Source: Paraphaeosphaeria minitans (Eukaryota > Ascomycota > Dothideomycetes > Pleosporales > Didymosphaeriaceae). From it: a stretch of DNA of 64,000 nt. This document shows, piece after piece, positions 21,870 through 32,445 of the stretch. The notes beneath the pieces are model-generated. The model did no database searches. It was not told the DNA's origin and was given only the letters and a program-made list of their open reading frames with translations. The position numbers were made by a program, and so were the translations under genes. The stretch lies in contig WJXW01000013.1 in assembly GCA_015832175.1 (NCBI GenBank), forward strand, positions 186,001 through 250,000. The letters run 5' to 3'. The number at the start of each line of letters is the position of its first letter. Position 1 is the stretch's first letter.

Positions 21870-23133
21870 CTTTCTGAGGTCCGGTTGCGGTTTCGTGCAA
21901 TGCAGACTTTGCAAAAGATTATAGAAATGGTTTTTACCTCTCTCCTCTACTAAAAAAAGGCAAAGGTAATATGAACAGTGGTAGTCTCTGGCCATTGTTT
22001 TTGTAACAGAAACAATGTGATAGCTTGTGGATACATAATGATCAGCTATGTCACGGGTATCATCTCGCGATATCGACAGGACGAAAGTTAGGATCGAGTA
22101 AGTTAAATAACATCTCATTAGGTTAATGTACCAAGAGAACTTTATGGCAGACACGGTTCTGTTTCATATCTGTGTTTTACGGTTTTAGTACAACAGTGAT
22201 TTACCCAGTTTGCTCCTCATGAAAAGCGATCTATCCAGGTTTCGGTAACTTTGCGCAAAACAAAAAAAAAACCCGCTCAAAGCGCGATGAATAGGTATTG
22301 GCTTCTCTGTTCCTCTTACACAGGGAATGAGACCAAATGGTCCATATCAACCTTGTTCACCTGGGTGAGCTGGCCCGTGTACGAGAACTCCAATTCCAAC
22401 ATGATACTCAAGAGTTTGAAAATGCTAAAAGTACCACGTACGGCCTTTGTGATCGTTGCCATATCGCTATTCTCTGGACATCGCCTACGAGGCTGAAGAT
22501 GATCTTCGCTGAGGGCTGGCAGCAGCAGTGCTTACTAGAAGCGTCAAACAAAGAATAGTTTTGGACAGCATCTTGAATAGCGTTCCCAGTGGAACAGTGT
22601 CAACTGAGAATGAGGACAAGACGGAGGCAAGTGAAAGAAACGCAGAGTGGCGCGCTTCACGAAGATTTTGGCATCTTTTTTCCTAAAGGAGTTGTCATTG
22701 AATTGTGTTTGCTACTGATGCAATCATTATCTCAAGGGGTGAGGGGCTTCTATCCAGAGATTTTCAGACTCTACAGCAATCACACAGCAGTGTGTGATTG
22801 CGGGGCAGATGTCACCTAGCCATGGACTAGGAAATTGTCCCCATACCGAATCCCGTCGCGTACCCATGATACCTTCTTTCCATCAAGGCCTCACAACTGT
22901 GACTGATATAGTTTCGATTTAATCGTTGCACATGGCTTGGCGTCTTCCCGATCACTTCGCCTTTTTCGTATTTCCAATAGCTACTTTCGTTTATTATAGA
23001 TCAACACATGTACTGTAGGGAAGTAACAGAGCAGATCGTCACTTAGTTCCAGTAGAACTAGTGACATCAACCACTCAACCTTATTCATCATGAACACAAT
23101 CATCCAGACTCAATCGGATATTTCTTTGACCTA
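21870..23133. other. Intergenic, nothing recognised
   Basis: Short ORFs only, none with a hydrophobic pattern or domain like the flanking genes. Confidence 0.45.
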
Positions 23134-23739
23134 CTAATACCGATATTGGTGCACATGATCAGGCGAACCATGTACAGGCACCATGTAAAAGCCGTCTCCA
23201 TTCGGATAGATCGCTGAGACCGGCGTTCCCGGCCTGGCCACAGGAGCCGGCCTCCGCAATTCGTCCGGTCGATAGCGGTGATCATTCCCCCGACGCTGAG
23301 GCAACGGCTTATTCAAGTTTTGAAGTCCATAACTCTCTTCCATGGCCGTGTGCTTCGAAACTGTCTGCTGCCCGGGCCAGGCGTAAGGGTTGGGACCCCT
23401 GCCAACATGCACTTCGGTAGGTTGCCGGTTGTGAGGAGCTGGTGCAGGCTGGCGATAAGACTTCACGAGTTCACGTGGAACATCCTTCGCCTTGATTTTG
23501 CGCTTGATGCCCGGACAAACGCGCTCACCACGGCGGTACTTGGCCCAAGTGAAGTAAATCATCCCAAGGATGACCAGACAGCCAGCTGCTCCAAGGATGT
23601 ATGAAAGGACGGCACGCCCAGCGCCCTTTTCCTTCGGATACTTCTGGTCATCAGTAGTTGGCTCGGTCTCCGCGGGAACTGGGACGGCAGCGACCAGCGC
23701 CATGAAGAGGGTCAAGGTGTGGAATGATGACAGCATCAT
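23134..23739 (-). CDS. Type I single-pass membrane protein, paralog of the 21.4-kb gene
   Basis: 201 aa, ATG at 23739 (a second ATG follows at once). A signal peptide at about 1-19 (MMLSSFHTLTLFMALVAAVP) precedes a short acidic ectodomain, a helix at 44-65 (AVLSYILGAAGCLVILGMIYF), KYRRGERV as stop-transfer, and a Pro-, Tyr- and Arg-rich cytosolic tail ending VHQYRY. It is similar to the 21.4-kb product over leader, helix and the tail motif NLNKPLP, so the two are a tandem duplication that has diverged mainly in the tail. A TATA box is 71 bp upstream. Confidence 0.82.
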   Translation of the reverse strand: MMLSSFHTLTLFMALVAAVPVPAETEPTTDDQKYPKEKGAGRAVLSYILGAAGCLVILGMIYFTWAKYRRGERVCPGIKRKIKAKDVPRELVKSYRQPAPAPHNRQPTEVHVGRGPNPYAWPGQQTVSKHTAMEESYGLQNLNKPLPQRRGNDHRYRPDELRRPAPVARPGTPVSAIYPNGDGFYMVPVHGSPDHVHQYRY

Positions 23740-23809
23740 TGTATCTTTGCTGAAGGCTATTCGTTTCTCTTTTCGAAGTTGATGTCTATCTCATAAAGCG
23801 GAATGGAGG

Positions 23810-23817
23810 TTTATATA
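23810..23817 (-). promoter_or_regulatory. TATA box
   Basis: TATATAAA on the minus strand, 71 bp before the ATG at 23739. Confidence 0.55.
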
Positions 23818-24119
23818 TAGAGTGGCAGTTTGTGCACATCGTCGTGGTTTAACTTTACAATGCCAAATATTGTGTATGTAGAAGTTCAGGATCATGCGGA
23901 GAGGTTGGAAATGGTGATGGATATCTGAAAGAAATTGTGCCCTCCAGGATGGACCAGATCGAACGTTTATATCCAAGAGTTATTTGTGAACAGAGACAGG
24001 TTGAGACACATTCTGTCCTAGATGAAGGTCGCTTAGAGGTTCCAAGACACCAGTTCCCACGAAAACTAATATGGGAAACAAAGGACGAAAACGGTTTTTC
24101 GAATTAACGTAATCGGCCC

Positions 24120-24704
24120 CTAGTATTGCTGCATAACATGTCGCGGTCCCGTAGGAGAACGTTGATATGGCCTAGCCTGCCGTTCCCCCATGTCCCTGCT
24201 ATGATGACGGCCAGCCACTCCTGGCGCACCTCCAGCATTCATGATCTTATGCTTTGCGAGCTCTGCATCATGGCGATCTGGTCCGAAGCTCTTCTTATCT
24301 TTTTGTTTGCGCCATGCCCACCCCGCCAATGTAAGAAGCAGGGCGCCTCCGATGATCGATACGATGATTACGAGCGTGATTGCTGAGCCGTCGGAATGAT
24401 ATTCGTACGGGATATCAGGTAGTGGAGTCGACCCTTCCGATGAAGGAGCGGAGAAATTTACGGAGGCGTTTGGTAATTCTGGCGTGGTTGCGTCCTCTTT
24501 TGGTGACGAGAAAAGCTCACTAGACGCCAAGGAGGGTATCTGTCGTGCATGGAACCGTTCATGCTCCGGGTCGTCCGTTGGTCGATCAACTATCGCAAGG
24601 GGGTCATGGATGTCGGCCGACCTAATATTTCCTGTAGTCGATGATGGCAGGCTTGAACAGCTGCTAGCAGCTGCGAAGATGAACGCAATGTGTAAGAGTA
24701 ACAT
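24120..24704 (-). CDS. Type I single-pass membrane protein, 194 aa
   Basis: ATG at 24704. Signal peptide at about 1-18 (MLLLHIAFIFAAASSCSS), Ser/Pro-rich ectodomain with NAS and NFS sequons, one helix at 108-131 (AITLVIIVSIIGGALLLTLAG) and WRKQKDKK as stop-transfer. The tail is Gly/Arg-rich. I see no homology to the other members of the run apart from layout. Confidence 0.8.
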   Translation of the reverse strand: MLLLHIAFIFAAASSCSSLPSSTTGNIRSADIHDPLAIVDRPTDDPEHERFHARQIPSLASSELFSSPKEDATTPELPNASVNFSAPSSEGSTPLPDIPYEYHSDGSAITLVIIVSIIGGALLLTLAGWAWRKQKDKKSFGPDRHDAELAKHKIMNAGGAPGVAGRHHSRDMGERQARPYQRSPTGPRHVMQQY

Positions 24705-25084
24705 TTTTTTGTTGAGAAATAATCAATGCGTTTCAGGACCAGCTGTCGATCATAACTTTGCGCAGAAGGGCGATGCAATGAGCTGACTTTCGGAAAGCGT
24801 AGTTTCTTATCCTTGAGTTCAAGTGTTTTCGACATGGGGAAGGTCTATCAAGCGTAGTGGCGAAGCACTCCACAAGCAAGGGATGTTGTTTCGCGTGCTT
24901 CGCAATCGATAGCTGTTGCCACAACAAAGCACTGGAATGTAAGCATCGAACTCCGCACATTCCACTACGGGAAAACCAACTCTCTCTTGTGCAAAGACTT
25001 TGAATGGCATTTATTCATGTATACATAACGGTCAATAGAAGAACATACACATCGATTCTGACGCCAATGAACTCCTAACGCCAT

Positions 25085-25549
25085 CTAGATTCCACCAAAT
25101 GATTTTTCAACCGAATTTTCGTGCTGATAAGTGCGCTCCTGACTCGTTCGCGCAGGTCGACTGGGCCCACTTTCATCAATTACGCCGAAGACCCGATGGT
25201 TACTCGCTATCACTGTCTCGTTCCTTTGAGCCTGAGCGTATGTTTCTTTATCAGAGGTTTGCACCATCAACTGCTCCTCAGAATCTAACATTCGCGGGTT
25301 GAAGGGCTCAGATATCGATCCTGGAGAAATCCCCGGGGTGGATTTTTCAACATCGGGTCCAGGCGCGCATTTTAATGACCGGTTTGACTTCCTAATTGTG
25401 GCAACATCCGTCGGGGGTGTATCGTCGCTCGAGCGCTTTCGATTGCGGAACCGAGCGATGTAGGTTATTGTGGCGGCCATCACGACGGTCACTACGACCG
25501 CAATGAATATGCCCAAGAGGGCATACTTTTCGCTATCTGTGGAGAGCAT
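25085..25549 (-). CDS. Single-pass membrane protein with a long cytosolic tail, 154 aa
   Basis: Start at ATG 25549; the longer frame begins at TTG. Eight residues precede a helix at about 10-33 (YALLGIFIAVVVTVVMAATI), then RFRNRKRSS and a disordered Ser/Pro/Glu-rich tail. There is no cleaved signal; the helix may act as a signal anchor. Confidence 0.7.
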   Translation of the reverse strand: MLSTDSEKYALLGIFIAVVVTVVMAATITYIARFRNRKRSSDDTPPTDVATIRKSNRSLKCAPGPDVEKSTPGISPGSISEPFNPRMLDSEEQLMVQTSDKETYAQAQRNETVIASNHRVFGVIDESGPSRPARTSQERTYQHENSVEKSFGGI

Positions 25550-25893
25550 CTTTGTTGCTATTGCTTGCAAATCAGTAAGATTGGGGGTTCGTACGAATTT
25601 AAGTGGGAAACAGGGAAGAAATGTTCATGTCCTTCAATTTCGGCTACGTATGGGGATATCGGGTCTGCATTGGCGACCAAAGAACTTCAATCCGATAGCG
25701 ATACCTCTGTTGGGAATCAATAATGCGCACGTCAGCTTTTGGTGATGTCAGGCTTCACTAATGCCTTGGTATTGATCATCAGCTGGTCGCGAATGATCGC
25801 CACCGTGGTCCCTGATCCTCCCTCTGCCCCTTCAAATAGTTTTTTGAAGGAAAAACTAGAGCGCATCAAATGAATCGGTTACATAGTCGAAAA

Positions 25894-26088
25894 TTAATTG
25901 AACGCAGGATTCACGATATCATCATGGCGGAGACACAGAGCTGTCACGAGCCCCGTGAAGTGGACGACCGTTTGCACTATCACCAAAAGGGCCACCAGGA
26001 CGCTCACCTGCATAGCATCAGGATCAGACAGTATTTGGTGGGTATAATGGAACGTTGTGAACAGATCGAATGTAAACGCGCTAATCAT
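25894..26088 (-). CDS. Possible tiny membrane protein, 64 aa
   Basis: ATG at 26088, with a second ATG ahead of a hydrophobic run (MQVSVLVALLVIVQTVVHF). It fits the size, strand and layout of the surrounding genes, but it is short and could be chance. Confidence 0.35.
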   Translation of the reverse strand: MISAFTFDLFTTFHYTHQILSDPDAMQVSVLVALLVIVQTVVHFTGLVTALCLRHDDIVNPAFN

Positions 26089-26427
26089 AATCTGGCACTA
26101 CGTTTGTCTCTTCATTACAATATGATAGGGTCGTGTTTGCGAACGCCTGGACCCATCACCTTCGTGACTTGTCAAGGGAAGTTATGGGATGAAAAATATC
26201 ATCACATATGAGCAAATTAGTATAGCGTAACGCTGTTCAACTGACTGCAAGTTTAAGAGACAATATGAAATTTACACGAAACTCCCAGGCTATAACATCG
26301 ATGTCTGGTGGAAGCGAAATTATACCCCGCTCAACCAACGTCCAAACATCCGGAATTTTTCACGGGAGCTCTATCCGCGGGTCAAGAGATCGTCCTCGAA
26401 ATGTCAAGGCCGTCCAGAATGTACGAA

Positions 26428-27387
26428 CTAAGACCTCCCCATCCCAAAGCCCATAGTATGAGCTAGCATGTTCAGACCCGTTCTTGGATTCTTCTTGTTG
26501 CCCGTGACCTGACGTCTAGGATCCTCGGTATTGCCCTTGAAACCCTGCTCGCCCTTGCCGTGCGAAGTCCAGATAAAGTCGTTCCCATGCGACTTGAAGA
26601 TCTTCTTGAATTTCGAGAAAGAGCCTGTCTTCGGACGGCCTGTCGCTGCGTCATCCTTCTCCCTACCTGCTCCATCTTCCGAAGTCTTCGAAATGCCAGG
26701 CCACATTTCCTCCGCCGTAAGGACCTCGATCTCAGCATGTTTTCTCCTATTCTTATCACCTTGAGCCTCACGAGAGGGCTTATTTTCAAAGGCACCTTCT
26801 TCAGATAGCTTATCTGCACGTTGCTGTACACCGTAGGGGCGCCGGTGTCCAAGTTGCTCTTCTAGACTGATGTCCTGGGCATATTCTTCGAAAATATTAT
26901 AGGGTCCGGAGGGATCGGTGGGCATGTGGCGGGCCTCATCGGCTGCGAACGATCTGGGGACTGCACTATAGGAATGGCGCCGCTTTACCACCCGCCCCGG
27001 GAGCACTTCTGCACCGAAGGGCAAGCCGTGGGAGCTATCTTGAATGCCATTACGGTGAGGGGTCTCAGGGCGACGGTACTCGGTACGAACTGGTATGGTG
27101 TCGTCGACAATATCCATGAATGTGCGAGGCTCGACCTCGGTTAAACTCTCAAGGCTGTGTGCATCTGAGGCAGCAGAAAAGGTGCTGACGTTATCATCAT
27201 CGTCCTCGTCTGGACAGAGGAGGTTGTGCGTGGAAGCACCTGGCGTATTGACTTCAGGAGAAGAACATTGCTTCCTCGGCTTGGGCGCGATATTCCCAGG
27301 GGATTCTTTGGGAGGCGGAGCATGTTCGAGAGCCATAGGCAGCGGAGGTATACCTTCGGGCCTGTTGGGAATCATGAATGGGTACAT
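26428..27387 (-). CDS. Disordered, probably cytosolic protein, 319 aa, unrecognised
   Basis: ATG at 27387. No membrane helix, unlike its neighbours. Pro-rich N-terminus, acidic patch (DEDDDDN at about residue 60), a basic RHSYSAVPRS stretch of phosphosite type, and a Lys-rich segment (SKFKKIFKSHGNDFIW) near 265. The length of one open frame with consistent composition supports coding. Confidence 0.65.
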   Translation of the reverse strand: MYPFMIPNRPEGIPPLPMALEHAPPPKESPGNIAPKPRKQCSSPEVNTPGASTHNLLCPDEDDDDNVSTFSAASDAHSLESLTEVEPRTFMDIVDDTIPVRTEYRRPETPHRNGIQDSSHGLPFGAEVLPGRVVKRRHSYSAVPRSFAADEARHMPTDPSGPYNIFEEYAQDISLEEQLGHRRPYGVQQRADKLSEEGAFENKPSREAQGDKNRRKHAEIEVLTAEEMWPGISKTSEDGAGREKDDAATGRPKTGSFSKFKKIFKSHGNDFIWTSHGKGEQGFKGNTEDPRRQVTGNKKNPRTGLNMLAHTMGFGMGRS

Positions 27388-28192
27388 GTTAAATTTGTCG
27401 GTAATCCAAGTTGCAGTGTGTCTTTGAATTGATGAATGGCTGAGTGATGCTTCCCTTTCAATCTATAAGAAGTTGTGAAGAAGAGCTAGGGGAGGCGTGA
27501 TAGTGTTTCTGGGTTGGGACACGTGAACTCATGGTGTGGATCATGAGGGTCAATGCGTGTGCGAGCCTAGTGAACATACAATGTTGAGAATTATGGAACC
27601 GGGAAAGGTCTCAGTGATTAGCAGCCAAGAGCGTTGCCTTGGTATTATTATTCACTGAAAGGTAGACTTCGTTGCCTTGGCCGTACTGGTCAATGCTTCG
27701 ACGAGGCTACGGAGTATTCAAGAAGCTGAAGGTCTCGTGCCGTTGTGATGGTGCTTTCCAAAACGTTACCGGATCGTCGTTGCCCACTCAGGTGGAATTT
27801 TTTGCAAATTCACTGCACTCTCAGGCATCGTTGAAACAAAAAGTGGTTGACAGTGACCAGTTCAAAGCACTTATGTCAACTCCACGCGTCAAACACGCAT
27901 GCCCCTTCCCCCACTCTTTTTAATAAGACGCCTCCTCATGTTCGGGCATCCAAGTTGTCCACCTTTCCCATGTCCTCCCAGCCCACGGCAATGAGCGCAA
28001 CTCCCACAGTTGAGAACAACTTTACCGTCTTCTACATGCCATGTAACGTCCTTCAATGCACGATCCCGGCCGAGCTTCCTGTACTGATCAGCGTATAATT
28101 GCGTATATGCCCCAGGAAGGCGGCCTACCCTTCCAGCTGATGTCTTTTCCACGTCGCTCGAGTTGGGGCGAAGTCGTTTATTCCGTCAGCAC
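27388..28192. other. Intergenic, no supported gene
   Basis: An 87-codon frame at 27889-28152 on the minus strand lacks an ATG and was rejected. Confidence 0.4.
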
Positions 28193-28576
28193 TTAATCAC
28201 TAAGTTGCCCCGGGGAGATGCCTTGCATGTCTCGCTCGTCTCCCCTGCGCACGTGCTGCTTTGGCACGAGACGAGGGCGCTGTTGCTTCTGCTTTTGGTG
28301 CCACGCGAAGCAGAAGACCACGACGACAAACACGGCGACACCGAGCAAAGCCAGTGACAGAAGGGCAACGCCGAAGAGAAGGCGGGCGATGGGCGCGGCA
28401 GTGATGAGCATTGTGGGCGAGCCGTGGAAATTCGCACGCGGAAGCTGGGACGGCTTCTTACTGAATGTAGGAGCCAAGTGGTGGGTGTAGTTTATATCGG
28501 CACAGCTGAGTTTGTTTACGTGGGGCTCGTTCCGGCACGTGGCAGCGCGTTGAGAAGTGTACGTGAACGGGTTCAT
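28193..28576 (-). CDS. Single-pass membrane protein, 127 aa
   Basis: ATG at 28576. A polar N-terminal part of about 64 residues without a signal peptide, one strong helix at 65-92 (ARLLFGVALLSLALLGVAVF), then HQKQKQQRPR and a short basic tail. Same layout as its neighbours; no known domain. Confidence 0.65.
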   Translation of the reverse strand: MNPFTYTSQRAATCRNEPHVNKLSCADINYTHHLAPTFSKKPSQLPRANFHGSPTMLITAAPIARLLFGVALLSLALLGVAVFVVVVFCFAWHQKQKQQRPRLVPKQHVRRGDERDMQGISPGQLSD

Positions 28577-28797
28577 TTTAGCAATTGAAGCTATCTAACG
28601 GGCACTACCGAGCCTTTCCTCCTGTAGCATTCAGTCGCAGTAAGTCTCCAACATGTAAGCGGCATACGCACACTCCATGGACATGGGAAATCAATGTGCG
28701 CCTGCGGATTCAACTTTGATAACATGCCCGAACCCGTGAACATCCAAACGCCATGCATGCTTGATCGCGCCCTGCTACCGACGAGGCTCACGCCCGC

Positions 28798-29613
28798 TCA
28801 CACTGCAATACCAACGCGCCCAGAAAGCCGCTCCTTTTTCCATTCACCCTCAGTCTGTACCTCCTCATATTTGGGCAGCGTATCCACGCTCTCGCTCCGC
28901 ACCGGAGCACGAGAGTGTGACACCTCATCGCGGACCACAGTATCGTCGTTCCCTGTAACGACAACGCGCGACGGGCCATATAATACAACAATACTGCCGT
29001 CATCCCGCATGCGCGACACCCAGTGCCGACCATCTGGCGACATCTCATGGCGAATGACAGTGTCGCTGCTCCCCGTAGAACGCGGTGAGCCCTCGACCTC
29101 CGCCGTGCCCGAATGCGTGCGATGCACATGCATAGGCAGCGGCATCGACGCACGACGCGACAGCCTCCTCAGCTGGACATCTCCTCCCATGTCAGCACCG
29201 CCATCCCGTCCAGAGCCCAGGTACAGCGGCAAGATATGGCTCGCGCGGCGCTGGTGCTGGGCCTTCTTCTTGTGGTGTGCGCGCACCATGTAAACAACAA
29301 GGACGCATATGAACACGAGGGCGGACACGCCGGCGAGGAGGGCGGCCAGCATGAAAGGGTTGTAGTGGATGCAGGTGGGCGAATACGGCGAGCAGTCGAG
29401 CTTGCCAGTGGCGCTGAGGGTCTGGTCTGATGTGTCCAGGTCGGTGGGCAAGAGCGGGTCCATGGTTGTGGTTGGCGGCTCGCTGTGTGAGTTTGCTTCT
29501 GGGCTTTTGGAATCGAGAGAGGGGATGTATTGGGTGCTTTGGCTGGGTGAGGATATGTTTGTCTCACCTGAGGACCTGGTTGTCACGGCGCTGTTCTGCC
29601 GAAAGTGAGGCAT
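28798..29613 (-). CDS. Single-pass membrane protein with a phosphosite-rich tail, 271 aa
   Basis: ATG at 29613. The Ser/Thr-rich ectodomain has a Cys pair (LDCSPYSPTCIHY) just outside a helix at 87-110 (LAALLAGVSALVFICVLVVY). The juxtamembrane stretch RAHHKKKAQHQRR is strongly basic. The tail has several RRxS/RHxS-type sites, a predicted beta-rich region (DGSIVVLYGPSRVVVTG) and LPKYEEV near the end, a PPxY-like site of the kind that can recruit HECT ubiquitin ligases. I infer a sorting or signalling role; no family recognised. Confidence 0.78.
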   Translation of the reverse strand: MPHFRQNSAVTTRSSGETNISSPSQSTQYIPSLDSKSPEANSHSEPPTTTMDPLLPTDLDTSDQTLSATGKLDCSPYSPTCIHYNPFMLAALLAGVSALVFICVLVVYMVRAHHKKKAQHQRRASHILPLYLGSGRDGGADMGGDVQLRRLSRRASMPLPMHVHRTHSGTAEVEGSPRSTGSSDTVIRHEMSPDGRHWVSRMRDDGSIVVLYGPSRVVVTGNDDTVVRDEVSHSRAPVRSESVDTLPKYEEVQTEGEWKKERLSGRVGIAV

Positions 29614-30436
29614 CGGTCGGTCGTTGGAGTTGATGGTGTGTTTGCCGGAGTCGAGTCGGGCGGAAGCGTGAGCAGTACGCGTGGGTCAAGCGCGTTTGGG
29701 TGTTTGGGTAGAATTTTGACGTGGCGCAAACAGGCTACTTTGGGATCTAGTGAAGAGGCTCGAGTTAAAGCCCCTGCAGGTTGCTGCTTGAGTCTAAGTT
29801 TTGAGATAAAGTAACTGAGCCTATGCAACCTCTATGGATGGCGCATCACCTTGTCAAATGACTGGTGCCAGTCCAAACGGCTACTGATATACTCTCCTCG
29901 AGCCTCATCCCTTTCTCATGTCTTCGCTATTTCATCGCCCGGTATGGCCCACAAGAGTGCCTTACGAAAGCAGACCAGACAGCGAGGAACATTAGAAACG
30001 AAATATTGACTTGAAAAAAGTATAGAATACGTTAGACGCAGGTTGTGATGTAGGAAGAGCTGAGTTCGACGTACTGAATATATGATAGTCATCCTCTCAA
30101 TTGAAACGAATGCTTTTCCTCGTGCTCGATTCGAGAGAGTCAAGCATCCGCACGCAACTCCCTTCAACGCAAGCGAACCATGAACAAACTCATCCCACCG
30201 CCCTGCTCATTCATACCCTACTTATGCCTATTCGTCGTCATCATCTCAAAGTTGCAACTACAAGCCTCAATCGCATTCCCCACGCGTCCTCCATATACAA
30301 CGCAATATGCCTCTGGCTCTCTCTAGGAATGCGAATTTTACAGGTTGAAAGCTTCCGGCTGGCTGCCACTGTTGACCAAGCACCAACTACAGCGCCTCAT
30401 AGCATGGAAGAAGCTCGTAAGGCATCCGATAATGTC
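29614..30436. other. Intergenic, nothing recognised
   Basis: No frame with ATG and plausible composition; only short overlapping ORFs. Confidence 0.45.
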
Positions 30437-31201
30437 TCAATCGCCTAGCTGCGGGTGAAACTCTGGGCTCGAGTTGCCAGATGTGCTGCTGGAGCTTCCA
30501 CTCAAGCTGACACCACTCGCCCGTCTCGAATGGTGCAAACTCAGACTGAGCGGCTCCGTTGCAGTACTAAGGGGCCTCAAGGCTGATTGCGGTGGGAAGT
30601 ACTCGTATCCTTGGTCCTCTTCTGGCTCTAGGGTGCGCGGCGTACGCTGAGGCGTTCGCATTCGGCTCTGCAACGGGCTCATCCGTAGCCCCTCGGGGCT
30701 TCGGATCCAGCGCTGGTCTTCGCCAGTATGTCTCCTCTGGTGACGTCTCCCGGATGGTGATGCCAGAGGAAGTTCCAGTCTCTTGTTCATGCCCATCCAT
30801 AGCTCCTCTTCTTCCTCGCCCTCGTAGTAGCGCCACCCGCCGACGCCTTCGAAGTCGCGAGCACTTGCTATCCGGTTGACATTGACGAGAGACGCCGACG
30901 AGCCGCTCTTTGCATAGAGTCGGGCAGCAGGCGCGGTGTTGTCCGACGAGGTGCTGGTGCGGCGAAGGCGCGGCGGAGAGACGGGCTCCACGTCACGTAT
31001 GGGTGCAACCTTGGTGGGTTCGGGAAAGAGGTACGCGTGGGCGAGGGCGACGCCGAGCTCGAAGTAGACGATGGAGACGCGCACAGTGAGAAGGAAAAGC
31101 GCGATGGCGGTCGTGATTGCGGCGAAGATGGCGAGCGGGAAAGAGACAAGGAAGAGCAGCGGGGCGCCCAGAAGGTACAGCGGGTTCGTCAAGATGCCCA
31201 T
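30437..31201 (-). CDS. Membrane protein with a double N-terminal hydrophobic region and disordered tail, 254 aa
   Basis: ATG at 31201 (the longer frame starts at GTG). Residues 6-58 are hydrophobic, enough for two helices or a hairpin (PLYLLGAPLLFLVSFPLAIF, then a second run ending VSIVYFELGVALAHAYLF). The cytosolic part holds the compact segment RDFEGVGGWRYYEGE and then KRLELP, followed by an Arg/Ser/Pro-rich tail. The layout recalls a widespread uncharacterised protein of filamentous ascomycetes; this is from memory and unverified. Confidence 0.78.
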   Translation of the reverse strand: MGILTNPLYLLGAPLLFLVSFPLAIFAAITTAIALFLLTVRVSIVYFELGVALAHAYLFPEPTKVAPIRDVEPVSPPRLRRTSTSSDNTAPAARLYAKSGSSASLVNVNRIASARDFEGVGGWRYYEGEEEEELWMGMNKRLELPLASPSGRRHQRRHTGEDQRWIRSPEGLRMSPLQSRMRTPQRTPRTLEPEEDQGYEYFPPQSALRPLSTATEPLSLSLHHSRRASGVSLSGSSSSTSGNSSPEFHPQLGD

Positions 31202-31447
31202 CCCGTCTGCTATGATACCCACCTATGTTGTGCTATATTATGTTATGGTATGCTATGACATGGTATTGCATGTGCTGCCCACGAGTTGGCTGGCAAGGCT
31301 GCTGGGTGTTTATTATGGCCTCAACGTTTCGATGAATACTGTGATGAGCTTGCCCCGCTGACATGTGAATGAACCGACGTTCGCGCCGGGAACCAAGCGC
31401 CGTTGCCAAGCCAGAGCCGTCAGCCGCGCCACCCTCAACATCCCACC

Positions 31448-31474
31448 TCCAACGTCCAACGTCCAACGTCCAAC
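31448..31474. repeat. 7-bp tandem repeat (TCCAACG, four units)
   Basis: Perfect units from 31448 to 31474, the last one short by a base. Confidence 0.85.
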
Positions 31475-31701
31475 CTCACTGTTTCCCCCAGCTACGTCCG
31501 CAACCTCGCTTCAAGACTCGCCTTGCGTCTTCCATCGTCGCAGGCATGGCTCCAGCTACTGCTTGACGCTGCCACATCCCATCTTAGCCTCTACATGTCG
31601 TGTTTGCTTTCAGGCATGCGGAAATCATCCGTTCGCCTTTGGTTCGACAGCAATGGAAACCATGGCAATACAAAGAATCGATACCTGATGGCGCCCACTA
31701 A

Positions 31702-32343
31702 TTCTTCTCGATACATTTCTTTGTCAATCACACATTCGGACCGTCCAAATTAGATATTTCGAAGCTGTCGCCTGAAGAGATCGATACCTATATCGCCTTG
31801 CTCGAGGCGAAGGCGCGTGCTGCTAGCTCAAAGCCCGCTAGCCTCGCCGATCGGGTAACTCGCGACAACGTCAAGAACGATAAGCCAGGCGAGAAAGCAA
31901 AGAAAACGCTGAGTGCAGAGAAAGTCAAAAAAATTGAGAAGAAAAAGCAGCTCAGGATAACCACGAAGGAAGAATGGCGAGCAAAGAAGGCGGCCGGTGC
32001 CGGTACAGAAGAAGCTTCTAAGACTGCTCCAACTGCCCCAACTGCAGCGCCTATGAAGTCTCCAGTTCGGGTCGCAAAAGAATCTGCTGAGGCTGATAAT
32101 GCCGCTGAGACTGCAGCTCCTGCAGCTCCTACAAAGTCTCCAGTTCGGACTGCCAAAGAAGCTACCGAGGTTTCTTCAGTTGCAACACCTGCAAAGTCCC
32201 CAATTCGAACTGAGAGCAATACCAAGCCAGCAGCACGCCGTGATTCAACCACTCCCTGCTCGTCATCTCGTGCTCGCTCCGTTAGTGTAGCTGCACCTGA
32301 ACTCCCGCATCCAGAGGACGTCTTCGACGATCTCGAATACTAG
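31702..32343 (+). CDS. Lys/Ala-rich protein with KSPVR repeats (5' end unresolved)
   Basis: The frame is open from 31702 and ends at 32343, but has no ATG near its start, so an upstream exon is missing. Readable text begins around 31747 (KLDISKLSPEEIDTYIALLE), which looks like a helical element. Then come a Lys-rich stretch and three spaced KSP(V/I)R motifs, possible proline-directed kinase sites as in histone-H1-like tails. The end is acidic (HPEDVFDDLEY). A nuclear protein is likely. An ATG at 31547 could start the first exon, but I could not find a clean splice. Confidence 0.5.
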   Translation, partial: FFSIHFFVNHTFGPSKLDISKLSPEEIDTYIALLEAKARAASSKPASLADRVTRDNVKNDKPGEKAKKTLSAEKVKKIEKKKQLRITTKEEWRAKKAAGAGTEEASKTAPTAPTAAPMKSPVRVAKESAEADNAAETAAPAAPTKSPVRTAKEATEVSSVATPAKSPIRTESNTKPAARRDSTTPCSSSRARSVSVAAPELPHPEDVFDDLEY

Positions 32344-32445
32344 GCATTCATTGCGCTCGCCGGCCACAGGCCTTCTACGCCGCCGTTACTTGTCTATCTT
32401 GCTGTTCACAGAGCTGCGATTCTTTTTCAACATCGTCTTCTAACA

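Noticed and set aside
27889..28152. 87-codon minus-strand ORF with four Cys
   Set aside because: No ATG in a usable place and no hydrophobic or domain pattern; it cannot be supported without a spliced 5' exon.
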